Assembly: GCA_002839855.1 (NCBI GenBank)
Contig: PGYV01000001.1
Coordinates: 1-64,000 of the forward strand
Source of the DNA: Candidatus Goldiibacteriota bacterium HGW-Goldbacteria-1
GTDB taxonomy: Bacteria > Oederibacteriota > PGYV01
DNA length: 64,000 bases
Direction: 5' to 3'
A program made the translations under genes and the position numbers. Under the pieces are notes generated by a model. It was not told where the DNA came from. It ran no database searches and was given only the letters and a program-made list of their open reading frames with translations. Of the stretch, positions 1 to 8,227 are shown one piece after another (the first letter of the stretch is position 1; each line of letters opens with the position of its first letter).

Positions 1-87
1 TTTGTTAAAGATATGAGAAACCTTGATTCTGAAGTTAAATACCTGTATAAAGGTGTATATGATGTCCTTCAGAATCCCTTTTTTTAA
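1..87 (+). CDS. 3' end of an unidentified protein (partial)
   Basis: Frame 1 is open from the first base to a TAA at 85-87 and encodes 28 residues ending in DVLQNPFF. The 5' part lies outside the window, so no domain can be named. The composition (charged, with aromatic residues) looks like a real protein C-terminus rather than random sequence. The hairpin at 161-190 could serve as its terminator. The call rests only on an open frame at the window edge. Confidence 0.4.
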   Translation, partial: FVKDMRNLDSEVKYLYKGVYDVLQNPFF

Positions 88-118
88 AGGCAAGAGGCAA
101 TGTCATAATATTGTATCC

Positions 119-146
119 GCGGGGCGCGCAGGAGCGCGTCCCCTAC
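119..146 (-). repeat. REP-like hairpin with GTAG head
   Basis: Read on the minus strand, this is a GTAG tetranucleotide followed by a GC-rich imperfect palindrome (GGGG.CGCGC arms with a short TCCT loop). The same design and near-identical sequence recur at 23021-23047. It matches the layout of REP elements moved by RAYT-type Y1 transposases, but no such transposase is visible here. Confidence 0.6.
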
Positions 147-160
147 AAAAACATAAATAA

Positions 161-190
161 AAAAAGGGCGGCATTTCTGCCGCCCTTTTT
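161..190. terminator. Bidirectional rho-independent terminator
   Basis: A 13-bp perfect stem (161-173 with 178-190) carries a TTTC loop, five A on the left and five T on the right. It lies between the partial plus-strand gene ending at 87 and the minus-strand barrel gene ending at 218, so it can end both transcripts. Confidence 0.85.
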
Positions 191-217
191 GAAAATACAG
201 TTTTTTGTATTACTAAA

Positions 218-826
218 TTACCATGCATATCCTAAATTAAGCCCCGGGCTAAATCCAACTCCGCCGAAACCTGATGCTTTTACGCCATTAATTTCAACAG
301 AGCTGCCAATGTTGTAACTTAAAGCCACCTGCAGGTCAAGCGTAAATCCATTATCCCATATCCATCTATATCCGCCATGACCACCAAGACCAAACATAAT
401 AGCAGAACCCGTTCCTGTTTTTTCTACAAGTTCAGTAAAAGTATCATTCCATTCTGTATATGTATAACTTACCATAGACATCGTTACCTGTGCCTGAGGT
501 CCTGCAAACCAGCCATTTAAAGCGTGATTCTGAAAATACCAGTTATATTCTGCTCCTGCACCAATTGTTGTCCAGCTCCAATCTCCGATAGCTAACCAAT
601 TAAACAGCGCGTTAAATCCAAGTCCATTTGTCTTTCCCATTGCCATTTCATAATGTGCACTTAAAATACCAATAAAAATAAGCGGGTTTACTGTTAAAAC
701 GTTCTGCTGTGTTGCCCAGTCTACCCCTTCCCCTTTAACTGCCTTTTCAAAACTGTTTGACTTTGCTGCAAATGCCGGTGCTACAAGAAGTGAAACTACT
801 GCCAAAACAATTAACAATTTCTTCAT
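218..826 (-). CDS. Secreted outer-membrane beta-barrel-like protein
   Basis: The 202-residue product starts with a clear signal peptide (MKKLLIVLAVVSLLVAPAFA, cleavage after AFA). The rest is rich in Gly, Trp, Tyr and alternating hydrophobic residues, as in small eight-stranded outer-membrane barrels (OmpW/OmpX or PF13505-like), and ends in an aromatic residue (Trp), typical of a barrel signature. The start is supported by a GGAGGG ribosome site. A consensus promoter at 881-908 drives it and a strong terminator at 161-190 ends it, so it is a monocistronic, probably well expressed surface protein. The specific function cannot be told from sequence. Confidence 0.7.
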   Translation of the reverse strand: MKKLLIVLAVVSLLVAPAFAAKSNSFEKAVKGEGVDWATQQNVLTVNPLIFIGILSAHYEMAMGKTNGLGFNALFNWLAIGDWSWTTIGAGAEYNWYFQNHALNGWFAGPQAQVTMSMVSYTYTEWNDTFTELVEKTGTGSAIMFGLGGHGGYRWIWDNGFTLDLQVALSYNIGSSVEINGVKASGFGGVGFSPGLNLGYAW

Positions 827-880
827 TTAGACCCTCCAAAATATTTTTTAACTTCCTCTTCCTTTATGATTTGTGTTAAC

Positions 881-908
881 ATATTATCACAAACATCAGT
901 TTTGTCAA
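881..908 (-). promoter_or_regulatory. Sigma70-type promoter of the barrel gene
   Basis: On the minus strand TTGACA (908-903) is followed after 16 bases by TAATAT (886-881). The predicted start near 874 leaves a leader of about 48 bases before the ATG at 826. Confidence 0.7.
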
Positions 909-923
909 TATGCAGGAGGGTTT

Positions 924-1820
924 ATGCGCGTTTATCTGACAGGCGGAACGGGTTTTATTGGCAGTTTTACAGCTATGGAACTGGCCAAGGCCGGCCATGA
1001 AGTTATAATTCTGGCAAGAAACCCACAAAAAGCCCCTGCATTGGGAAAGATAAAAAACATAAAGATTGTTAAAGCGGATATGAAGGATTTTAAAGCGCTT
1101 TCAGCGGCAATAAAAAAACCTGACGCCCTTGTACACATTGCCCTTTGCTGGGGTGACACCGGGCCGGAAATAATAGAAAACGAAACCTTAAATTCTGTCC
1201 GCCTTATTGAACTTGCAATTAAAAAAGGCGCGCAGAAAATACTTTATACTTCTTCCACCGCGGCTTCCGGATATTACCAGAAACGCATAACCGAAGATTG
1301 CCGCCTTATCCCGGCGGATTTTTACGGCGCCACCAAAGGCGCAGTTGAACTTTTTATTTCGGCTTATTCCCATTATTACCCCAAACTGAAATTTAACATA
1401 ATCCGCCCAGGTTACACCTTTGGAAACCCCGTGGTGCCGGGTTCTTCAATGCAGCCCGATAACAGGTTCCGCCAGATATGCGCGGACGCGAAAGCCGGCA
1501 GGACAATACAGGTAATTAAAAATGACGGCACACAGTTTATATGGGCCGGCGATCTGGCCGTATTATACAGAAAAGTCCTTGAATCAAACCTTAAACAGGA
1601 AACCTTTTACGGTTTAAGCAGGAATTTTTTAAGCTGGGAACAGGCGGCAAAGTGGGCCATAAAATATTCCAACAGCAAAAGCAAACTGGAAGTATTTGAC
1701 TGCGGCTATTCCGAAGACCCTGTTATGTTCTCTGTGGAAAATATGAACAAACACTTTGGGCTTACTTTTAACTCACAGGAAAAGGTAAAGGAACACATAA
1801 AATATATCCTTTCCCTTTAA
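924..1820 (+). CDS. NAD-dependent epimerase/dehydratase (extended SDR)
   Basis: The 298-residue product begins with the Rossmann motif TGGTGFIG at residues 7-14 and carries the YGATK form of the YxxxK catalytic pair together with a Ser-Thr (TSSTAA) stretch before it, the arrangement of extended short-chain dehydrogenases such as nucleotide-sugar epimerases and dihydroflavonol reductase-like enzymes. The start at 924 is chosen over an upstream ATG at 873 because AGGAGG sits at 914-919 and the Rossmann fold starts right after it. The substrate is unknown; a sugar-nucleotide or related keto substrate is likely. The gene stands alone on the plus strand and converges with the small Cys-rich gene, whose stop overlaps its last four bases. 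Confidence 0.8.
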   Translation: MRVYLTGGTGFIGSFTAMELAKAGHEVIILARNPQKAPALGKIKNIKIVKADMKDFKALSAAIKKPDALVHIALCWGDTGPEIIENETLNSVRLIELAIKKGAQKILYTSSTAASGYYQKRITEDCRLIPADFYGATKGAVELFISAYSHYYPKLKFNIIRPGYTFGNPVVPGSSMQPDNRFRQICADAKAGRTIQVIKNDGTQFIWAGDLAVLYRKVLESNLKQETFYGLSRNFLSWEQAAKWAIKYSNSKSKLEVFDCGYSEDPVMFSVENMNKHFGLTFNSQEKVKEHIKYILSL

Positions 1821-1990
1821 TTGCCGCCGCGGATTGTTCTTACTTTCTTTTCTTTTACATTTTCTGCCCGCGGTTTATCCGTAAATTTAAACTTGCGGCT
1901 TATCACACACCCTTTACGGCCCGGGTCGCACTTTCCCTTTAACAGCATGCACTCTTCTTTATTTTCATATTTACAGAATGACGACTGCAT
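1817..1990 (-). CDS. Small four-cysteine protein (57 residues), function unknown
   Basis: This frame reads ATG at 1990 to TAA at 1817 and gives 57 residues. Cysteines at positions 6, 14, 21 and 28 (spacing 7, 6, 6) sit in a context with KCDPGRKGC, followed by a basic tail rich in Lys and Arg. An AAAAGG site lies seven bases before the ATG, and the start is 11 bases after the stop of the Nfu-type gene, so translational coupling is likely. Regular Cys spacing suggests a metal-binding (Zn or Fe-S) knuckle, and the neighbour being an Fe-S scaffold makes a link to Fe-S chemistry possible. I do not recognise the family. Its length would escape gene callers with a 60-residue cut-off. Confidence 0.6.
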   Translation of the reverse strand: MQSSFCKYENKEECMLLKGKCDPGRKGCVISRKFKFTDKPRAENVKEKKVRTIRGGN

Positions 1991-2001
1991 TAACGCGCCT
2001 T

Positions 2002-2229
2002 TTACGGAACAGCTATAACTTCTGTGACTCCCGGTACTTCTTCTTTAAGGCGGGCTTCAACACCCTGTTTTAAAGTCATCTGTGACATAGGGCATCCCTG
2101 ACAGGCTCCCTGAAGGCGTACTTTTACAATGCCGGTTTTTTCATCCACATCTACAAGTTCTAAATCCCCGCCGTCTGCCTGAAGGTACTGCCTTAAATCT
2201 TCTATAACCGCTTTCACTTTTTCTTTCAT
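2002..2229 (-). CDS. NifU C-terminal-like (Nfu) iron-sulfur cluster scaffold
   Basis: The 75-residue protein is a stand-alone Nfu domain. It has the family's [14 protein letters not shown] block near residues 15-28 and the CxxC motif CQGC at 43-46 that holds a bridging 4Fe-4S cluster between two subunits. Nfu proteins store and deliver clusters to apo-enzymes in the cytoplasm. The length matches the single-domain family. AGGAGG precedes the ATG. The gene is followed after 11 bases by a small Cys-rich gene, probably in the same transcript. No suf or isc genes lie in the window. Confidence 0.92.
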   Translation of the reverse strand: MKEKVKAVIEDLRQYLQADGGDLELVDVDEKTGIVKVRLQGACQGCPMSQMTLKQGVEARLKEEVPGVTEVIAVP

Positions 2230-2337
2230 GTTATTACCTCCTGAATGTATATCACTTCTTTTGTGATATTATGTCATTTTTATTCCTAAAAGTCAAGTTT
2301 CAAGAATACAATTATTTTAAACGGTTGTCAAGAAACC

Positions 2338-3225
2338 TTAACCCATTTTAGGGTTTTCTTTATATATATTCCCCTTTAAGCGTTCTATCCTTAAATCCAG
2401 CGGCGGATGTGTGGAAAAAAGCTGATCTGCCCTGAACCTGAACGGGTTTGCAAAGTACATATGCTGCATTCCTGAATTATATTCTTCTTCCGGATAACTC
2501 TCTTTTTTTATCTTCTCAAGGGCGTCAATCAGCCCCTGCGGATACCTTGTAAGCAGAACTGCTGACGCGTCCGCCATATATTCCCTTTGCCTGGAAACGG
2601 CAAATTTAATGGCCATAGCTCCAATCGGTGCAAGTATCGCAGCCGCAATTGCCAGTATGACAAAAATAATCCCAGCCCTTCCCGCGCGTCCGCGGAACGC
2701 GCTTCTTTTAATAAGGTCGGAAATCATAAAAACTGCCCCTGCCATTACCGCAGCCACAGTACTTACAAGAATGTCGTAATTTTTTACATGGCTCATTTCG
2801 TGGGCTATTACGCCTTCTAATTCCAGTTTGGTAAGTTTTTTTAAAGCACCTGTTGTAACGGCTATTGCGGAATGTTTTGGATCCCGTCCTGTAGCAAAAG
2901 CATTGATGCTTTCGCTTTGCATGACGTAAACTCTTGGCGCGGGAAGCCCGGCTGCCAGCGCCATACCCTCTGCGGCGTAATAAAGCCCGGGGTATATTTT
3001 TCTGTCCGCCACTACAGCGCCTGATGACAGTATGGCCAGCTTATCGCTGTTGAAGTACGATATAAACGTCATAACAAATGACGCAGTTACGCCTATCACA
3101 ATCCCCGAATACGGGTCGCCGTACAGCACTCCTATAATCCAGCCAAGCCCGGCGATTAGGACGCCGTAGAAAAACAACAGTATAAAAGTATTGTTTTTAT
3201 TGGCTGCTATATCTTCGTATACCAT
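2338..3225 (-). CDS. htpX: HtpX-like M48 membrane zinc metalloprotease
   Basis: The 295-residue protein has two N-terminal membrane helices (about 15-55), the zinc-binding HEMSH motif near residue 142 in the form AHEMSHVKNYD, two further helices (about 155-210), and the downstream Glu in REYMADASA that completes the zinc site. This is the M48B layout of HtpX, which degrades misfolded inner-membrane proteins with its active site facing the cytoplasm. The length equals that of E. coli HtpX. It lies 15 bases after lemA, a pairing seen in many bacteria, so the two form an operon. Confidence 0.93.
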   Translation of the reverse strand: MVYEDIAANKNNTFILLFFYGVLIAGLGWIIGVLYGDPYSGIVIGVTASFVMTFISYFNSDKLAILSSGAVVADRKIYPGLYYAAEGMALAAGLPAPRVYVMQSESINAFATGRDPKHSAIAVTTGALKKLTKLELEGVIAHEMSHVKNYDILVSTVAAVMAGAVFMISDLIKRSAFRGRAGRAGIIFVILAIAAAILAPIGAMAIKFAVSRQREYMADASAVLLTRYPQGLIDALEKIKKESYPEEEYNSGMQHMYFANPFRFRADQLFSTHPPLDLRIERLKGNIYKENPKMG

Positions 3226-3240
3226 TTATATTCCCGTTTC

Positions 3241-3795
3241 TTAGAACTTAACTGAAACCGGTTTTTTGTCCTCTTCAGGTATTTCAAAAAATTGCTTTTG
3301 GGTATGTCCGAAAATTCCCGCAAATATCACTCCCGGAAACGCCTGCTGGTATTCATTGTACACGCGCACAGTCTCGTTAAAGAACTGCCTTGCGTATGCT
3401 ATCTTGCTTTCCATTCCTGAAAGATCCGTCATAAGCTGCGTAAAATGAGCGTCCGCTTTAAGCTGAGGATAATTTTCACTTACGGCAAAAAGCGATTTTA
3501 AAGCGCCTGTTAACATATTATCAGCGGCCGCGGTCTTTGCCACGTCAGCGCCGGCTCCGGTTAAAGCAGCCCTTGCCTGAATTACTCTTTCAAGCGTGTC
3601 TTTCTCATGAGCCGCGTATCCTTTAACGGTTTCTACAAGATTAGGAATAAGGTCTGTCCTCTGTTTAAGCTGAACATCAATCTGCGCCCAAGCTTCACTG
3701 TTGCGGTTTTTTAAACCTACCAGTTTGTTGAATATGGCTATTACAAAAACAACCACAAAAAAAACAATCCCCAGAACTATCGCAGTCACTGTCAT
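3241..3795 (-). CDS. lemA: LemA family membrane-anchored coiled-coil protein
   Basis: The 184-residue product has one N-terminal membrane helix (about 4-24), then the LemA core with the family's RNSEAWAQIDVQLKQR block and the LIPNLVETVKGY segment, and the ARQFFNETVRVYNEYQQAFP stretch near residue 140. LemA proteins are helical-bundle proteins exposed outside the inner membrane; their biochemical role is not settled. The GGAGG site before the ATG supports the start. It is followed directly by htpX, the usual partner, suggesting a joint role in envelope quality control. Confidence 0.92.
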   Translation of the reverse strand: MTVTAIVLGIVFFVVVFVIAIFNKLVGLKNRNSEAWAQIDVQLKQRTDLIPNLVETVKGYAAHEKDTLERVIQARAALTGAGADVAKTAAADNMLTGALKSLFAVSENYPQLKADAHFTQLMTDLSGMESKIAYARQFFNETVRVYNEYQQAFPGVIFAGIFGHTQKQFFEIPEEDKKPVSVKF

Positions 3796-3901
3796 ATTTC
3801 ACCTCCGCGGTTTTAATTTAAAATTATTATACCATAAATAAAAGCCGAGGGACGGATGCACGGAGGATCGGAGGGTCGGAAGTAAGAACAAAACAACTGC
3901 T

Positions 3902-3926
3902 GCGCCCTAAAGGGACGCGCCTACCA
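3902..3926 (-). repeat. REP-like hairpin with GTAG head
   Basis: On the minus strand TGGTAG is followed by arms GCGCGTCCC and GGGCGC around a TTTA loop. An identical core lies 375 bases away at 4277-4302 in the same orientation. Confidence 0.65.
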
Positions 3927-4151
3927 CTGCATATACCCAAAACCCGGTAATACCGGGGACGAATGCAAAAACAAATGACGAAAATTCGAGATTCGAAAAT
4001 TGGAAGAAAACCACAGGGGTTGGGTGTGTTTTTTCAGTGCGTGCCGCGCAAGCACAGCATTTATGCGGCAGGGGCGGTTTAATGCGGCGCCGGCAAATCC
4101 GGATGTGACGCGGGCTCACGATTGCTATTGACGTTAACCAAGTGAATATTT

Positions 4152-4231
4152 CAAGTTTGTTTGACTGCAAGAATACCAATTTCGCGGTGCGTACTGAAAA
4201 AATATACCCAAGCCCTGTAAAGCCGAGGGAC
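4152..4231 (+). repeat. Dispersed 80-bp intergenic repeat, copy 1
   Basis: This block aligns over about 80 bases with 60864-60943. Both read through AATACCAATTT or ATTACCAATTT, then GTACTGAAAAAA, then TACCCAA or CACCCAA, then CTGTAAA(A/G)CCGA. A shorter inverted copy lies at 4017-4048, and related fragments at 3931-3958 and 30495-30523. It is non-coding and of unknown origin. Confidence 0.6.
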
Positions 4232-4276
4232 AGACGCACGGAGGGTCGGAAGAAAAAGCAAAAATAAATCAACTAC

Positions 4277-4302
4277 CGCGCCCTAAAGGGACGCGCCTAC
4301 CA
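4277..4302 (-). repeat. REP-like hairpin with GTAG head
   Basis: This second copy has the same 25-base core as 3902-3926, with the GTAG-type head reading on the minus strand. It sits 44 bases past the stop of the secreted glycosidase gene, the 3'-flank position common for REP elements. Confidence 0.65.
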
Positions 4303-4345
4303 GTACCAAAGCTAAAACAAGTTATTTTTTCAGAATAACATTTTT

Positions 4346-7300
4346 CTACTTCACTATTGCCAGCTTCCCTTTTTTCACGGCGCCGTCATCCGCAGTAATA
4401 ACATAAATATACATTCCCGGCGCCATCTTCATATTTTTTCTTCTGCCTTCAAGTTTCCACAGATACGTGCCGTCCGCGGAATCTGCCCGTGCAAAATGCA
4501 CAAGTTCCCCTTTAAGGTTGAATATCTGTATCTCTGAACTGCGTGTAAGTTTGGCAAACATAATGCCCTTTTGACCGTTTGTGCCGTCATAGACCGCCGG
4601 GTAAACATAAGCTTCATCCAGATTATCCGCGGCATGCACGGCAGGAAGGGGCGTATTTGTAATTGTAGCGGTTACGGTAGGCGAAGGAATTACCGCTGTC
4701 AGCGTCACGGTTATTGTACGGGTGACAGAAACCGTGACAGTCACCGTTTCACTTAAATATACCGTGGGCGTTGCGGTCATCGTTATTGTCGGAGTAAACG
4801 TTGCAGGCGGCGGCGCATTATAAAGTTCAACATCATCAACATACAGGTCAAAATCCCTGCCGTAACCCAGCACCTGCCACTGTATATCCCTTACGTTTGC
4901 AAGCACCTCTGAAAGCGGATACAAAGCGCCCCACCCTGTTTCCTGAGTAAGCGAAGAAAATGGAATCTGCATCATTTCCCACTGCGCCGGCGCGGTGAAA
5001 ACAACTTTGTAGTCATTGTATCCGGTCATTGAAGTGCCGTCAGCCCCGTTTAAATACGGTATCCTGAAAGTATACTGTCCGCCTCCTTTAACATAAAACC
5101 TTACTCCTGCAAAGGAATTTATATCAGTAACCGTGTAGGACGGCGAGCCAGAATCGGCCCTTAAATTTGTCCCTAAACCTGCCGAAGGATAAACATCGGG
5201 CGAAGGCTGCGCTGCAATATGTCCGAATATCCTTGCGCAGTAAGCTGAAGATTCCGCGCCCCCCGAAGTCATAACATAAGGCGAAGTTTTAGGAGGGCTT
5301 ATGGTGCTTAAGCTGTCCGCGTAATCATACCAGTAACCGCCAAGAAGGTTTACGCTGTCTCCGTTTTCACAGTCATCAATTAAAAGCGCCTGTAATGTGG
5401 GCGTAAACGTAACAGTGGGAGTTACCGTTTCTGTAGGGCCGCCGGGGGTTCTTGTCATAGTGGGCGTCAGCGTAAGCGTGTCCGTGGGCGCGGGGCCGGG
5501 GTAAATCTCAATTTCATACCATATAGCGCCGCGCGTACCGCTTATCTGAAACCTGGCATTGCCGGATTCATCAGACACCGGAAGCGACAGAATCCGCGCG
5601 CCCGTATTATCAAGAGAATATACTTTTACATTCGCGGCAGCATAAGGCAAAACAAATTCCGCGCCTATGCCTTCCGTTGTAGTGGGCCCGGTTCCAAATG
5701 AAACTGTATTTATATCCGCATTCGCCGCGGGAGGAAAACCCGCGGAAGCGCCTGAAGGATACAGCCTGTAATCAACACCGGTATTTGAAGAAAATCCCGC
5801 GGCCGTTATAAATATTTTTTCCGCGCCTGACGCAAAAGTTCCGCCCTGCGCCACGCTCAGCATAATTGAAGACCAGTTCTGCATTGAAGATAAGGGCCTT
5901 ATAATAACGCCTGACAAATTATATTCCACGCCGATATTATTACCTATCACCCCTTTTGTTTTGGGGGAATCAATCTTTAAAACCCTTGCGGATGAATCCC
6001 AGTTTAGCTGGTTTGTATCTGATGTATATATTCCCGAACCCGGAACAGTTATATCCGCGGGAGAAAGCGCGCCTGAAGGATTAATGCCGCCCTGCGTTAT
6101 TATGGATGTGCGGTGCATAAGCGATGCCGCAAGTGGCATGCCTGCATCCTGCGCGTCAATTAACCGCCATGGCCCGGCGCCTGTTAAAAGTTCAAGTTCC
6201 TTAGCATTATCCATTGGCACTGTCACCGCAGAAGAAGCGGGTGATATATCATTACGCCGAAACATTAAAGCCGCGTGCAGCATATTTGCCCATTTGCCCG
6301 GGTCCATATCTATGTCAAAAAAACCGTCCTGTTTGCTTTCGCTCCAGTTTATATTGCCGTCCCCGTATGTATATCCGTAAATGGCGTCCCAATCCTGAAA
6401 AGCCGCGTAAGCGCCAAGGACACTGTACGCTTCCGCGTTAAACGAGTTCGGAAAAGGATGGTTGTATTCGGTAACGGAAAAAGGCTTTCCTTCCACCCTT
6501 TTTACGGACATTGCCGAAACAGTACCGCCGTCGCTTTTTGATAAGACGGAAGAATTGTTGACCCACCACGGAGAAACCCACTGCTCGCCATCATATGAAG
6601 GATGCTGCCAGTAAGCGTGAGAATCCACCACATCAAAAACCGCCATTAAATTCGGGGTTGAATTTCCGACAACAGTCCCTGTTGTCAGCGCTTTCGCGGA
6701 AAGCGAAACTTTTATGTAATTGTTCATAGAGCCCCAGTAATGAAACTCTTTTTGCCATAAAAAATCCACCCAGTCTGTTTTTGCCGCGCCTGTCCTGTCC
6801 GACCTGTCGGCAGCTTTAAAAATCTTAACAGAATTAAAATCAGTTTCATCCGGGTTTGTCCCCGGAATTGTACCGCCCTGCCTGAAAGAAACATCGGCAA
6901 AAGAATATACCGCAATTGCTTTTGCCATATCCGTAAAATTGACCCTTGCCGATATTGTCGTTTTTGTGGCGGCAAAGACAAATTCAAACCGCTGCCAGTC
7001 GGTTGTCAGGTTTAAAGTCCGCGTAAAAAAGGTCTGCCAGCTGCCGTTTACTTCCTGCACTATGACATCCACTGTGGCAGCCCTGTCTGCTTTGGCGGAA
7101 AAGGAAAGTGTATAAGGGCTGCCAGCGGTTAAAGTGACTCCCTGATTAAGCTGCACGTGCCAGTTTATGGTGCTTGAAGCGGAAACATTGACCTGACAGG
7201 AATTTTTCCCGGGCGCAAGCCCGTTTGCAATTACCGTGAATGCGGCAGAAGCCGGAAGATTTGTCTCCCTGTTCCATGAGTTTAAACCCAAAGCAAAATC

Positions 7301-8152
7301 ACCGTTTAAAAGTTTTTCATCACCCAAAGGCGCCGACATTCCCCACACACTCTGCAGAGCGGCAAAAGAAGGGTATTTTTCCGCAAGATACGCGTCCCAC
7401 ATTCCCTGAAGCTGCGTGTTAAATTCAGCGGGCAGTACATCCATTTGGGCGTTATGCCATGCGTGTATTAATCCGTGCTCGTTGCACACTTCCACAAAAG
7501 CCACGCACGGGTCCTGCGTGTACTTAATTCCGGTATAAGGATTTACCCTGTCTAACAAATTCATGGCAAATTCCCTCTGAAGGTCAAGCATCGCCGGGCT
7601 GAACATTGCCGGCGTCTGTTTGTCTTTCCACGCCATTAAATCAATTGAAGCGGGCAGTCCGTCAGCGCTTTTAAAATCACGCCCCGCAAGAAGGTTTATG
7701 TTTGAATAAATCCCGTGTTCTTTTAACCGCGAAACAAAGTAATCAAATTTATCAAGGTTTGCGCTGTTTAAATGCCTTGAATCCGGATAACCGGTGTAAT
7801 CAATGAATGACTGCCCCCACGAAGCATCCCCCAGATGAAACCGCACAAGATTAATTCCGTATTTTGCCAACCTGCGCGCTATTTTGTCAGCGTCCGCCTT
7901 TGCCGGAAAACAATTTGTGGATGTGACATTAACCGCAAGAAATTTTATCCTTGAAGCGCCGGAATTCACGTATAAATGGCCGTCAGGCGCTGCAGTGACA
8001 TATCCGGAAACCCCGGCAGGTTTATGATTTAAATAACTAAGATTGATTACTGTGTTGGAATCATCATCCCACGGAAGGGTAAAGTTAAACATACCCGCGT
8101 ACAGCGGGTAAACGGTTAAAAATATTATAGCGGCAATAAGACACTTCTTCAT
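4346..8152 (-). CDS. Secreted multidomain glycoside hydrolase (clan GH-A type) with carbohydrate-binding modules
   Basis: The 1268-residue product has a signal peptide (1-19) and a (beta/alpha)8-type glycosidase. LVRFHLGDASWG near 103-114, the acid/base candidate Glu225 in VCNEHG, and the nucleophile candidate Glu562 in SVTEYNHP match clan GH-A (GH5-like). A CBM4/9-like beta-sandwich (about 280-425, starting LLNGDFALGLNSWN) sits between the two catalytic Glu. After about residue 885 come a Thr/Pro-rich linker, a second module like CBM11 or a related jelly roll (about 918-1110, LLIDDCENGD to DLYVDDVELY), another Thr-rich linker, and a C-terminal beta-domain (about 1180-1268) ending KKGKLAIVK, as in FlgD-like or type IX sorting tails. 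An AAGGAG site supports the start. It probably degrades plant or microbial glycans outside the cell; substrate unknown. Confidence 0.8.
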   Translation of the reverse strand: MKKCLIAAIIFLTVYPLYAGMFNFTLPWDDDSNTVINLSYLNHKPAGVSGYVTAAPDGHLYVNSGASRIKFLAVNVTSTNCFPAKADADKIARRLAKYGINLVRFHLGDASWGQSFIDYTGYPDSRHLNSANLDKFDYFVSRLKEHGIYSNINLLAGRDFKSADGLPASIDLMAWKDKQTPAMFSPAMLDLQREFAMNLLDRVNPYTGIKYTQDPCVAFVEVCNEHGLIHAWHNAQMDVLPAEFNTQLQGMWDAYLAEKYPSFAALQSVWGMSAPLGDEKLLNGDFALGLNSWNRETNLPASAAFTVIANGLAPGKNSCQVNVSASSTINWHVQLNQGVTLTAGSPYTLSFSAKADRAATVDVIVQEVNGSWQTFFTRTLNLTTDWQRFEFVFAATKTTISARVNFTDMAKAIAVYSFADVSFRQGGTIPGTNPDETDFNSVKIFKAADRSDRTGAAKTDWVDFLWQKEFHYWGSMNNYIKVSLSAKALTTGTVVGNSTPNLMAVFDVVDSHAYWQHPSYDGEQWVSPWWVNNSSVLSKSDGGTVSAMSVKRVEGKPFSVTEYNHPFPNSFNAEAYSVLGAYAAFQDWDAIYGYTYGDGNINWSESKQDGFFDIDMDPGKWANMLHAALMFRRNDISPASSAVTVPMDNAKELELLTGAGPWRLIDAQDAGMPLAASLMHRTSIITQGGINPSGALSPADITVPGSGIYTSDTNQLNWDSSARVLKIDSPKTKGVIGNNIGVEYNLSGVIIRPLSSMQNWSSIMLSVAQGGTFASGAEKIFITAAGFSSNTGVDYRLYPSGASAGFPPAANADINTVSFGTGPTTTEGIGAEFVLPYAAANVKVYSLDNTGARILSLPVSDESGNARFQISGTRGAIWYEIEIYPGPAPTDTLTLTPTMTRTPGGPTETVTPTVTFTPTLQALLIDDCENGDSVNLLGGYWYDYADSLSTISPPKTSPYVMTSGGAESSAYCARIFGHIAAQPSPDVYPSAGLGTNLRADSGSPSYTVTDINSFAGVRFYVKGGGQYTFRIPYLNGADGTSMTGYNDYKVVFTAPAQWEMMQIPFSSLTQETGWGALYPLSEVLANVRDIQWQVLGYGRDFDLYVDDVELYNAPPPATFTPTITMTATPTVYLSETVTVTVSVTRTITVTLTAVIPSPTVTATITNTPLPAVHAADNLDEAYVYPAVYDGTNGQKGIMFAKLTRSSEIQIFNLKGELVHFARADSADGTYLWKLEGRRKNMKMAPGMYIYVITADDGAVKKGKLAIVK

Positions 8153-8227
8153 AGATACTCCTTCTTGTTTAAAACGGGCAAAACTGTATCTACTTATTAT
8201 AACGCGCGAAAAAGTAAAAAGTTGCGT

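Larger units (their letters stand above)
3796..4345. other. Repeat-rich intergenic region without genes
   Basis: These 550 bases hold two REP-like hairpins (3902-3926, 4277-4302), a direct copy (4152-4231) and a partial inverted copy (4017-4048) of a second dispersed repeat, and two copies of a GCCGAGGGAC...CGGAGGGTCGG block (about 3843-3880 and 4221-4250). An open frame across it on the minus strand is made of these repeats and is not a credible gene. No promoter or terminator stands out. Confidence 0.7.

Noticed and set aside
3907-4272. Open frame of 121 codons on the minus strand
   Set aside because: It is built from REP-like hairpins and the 80-bp repeat, has no ribosome site and an improbable composition.
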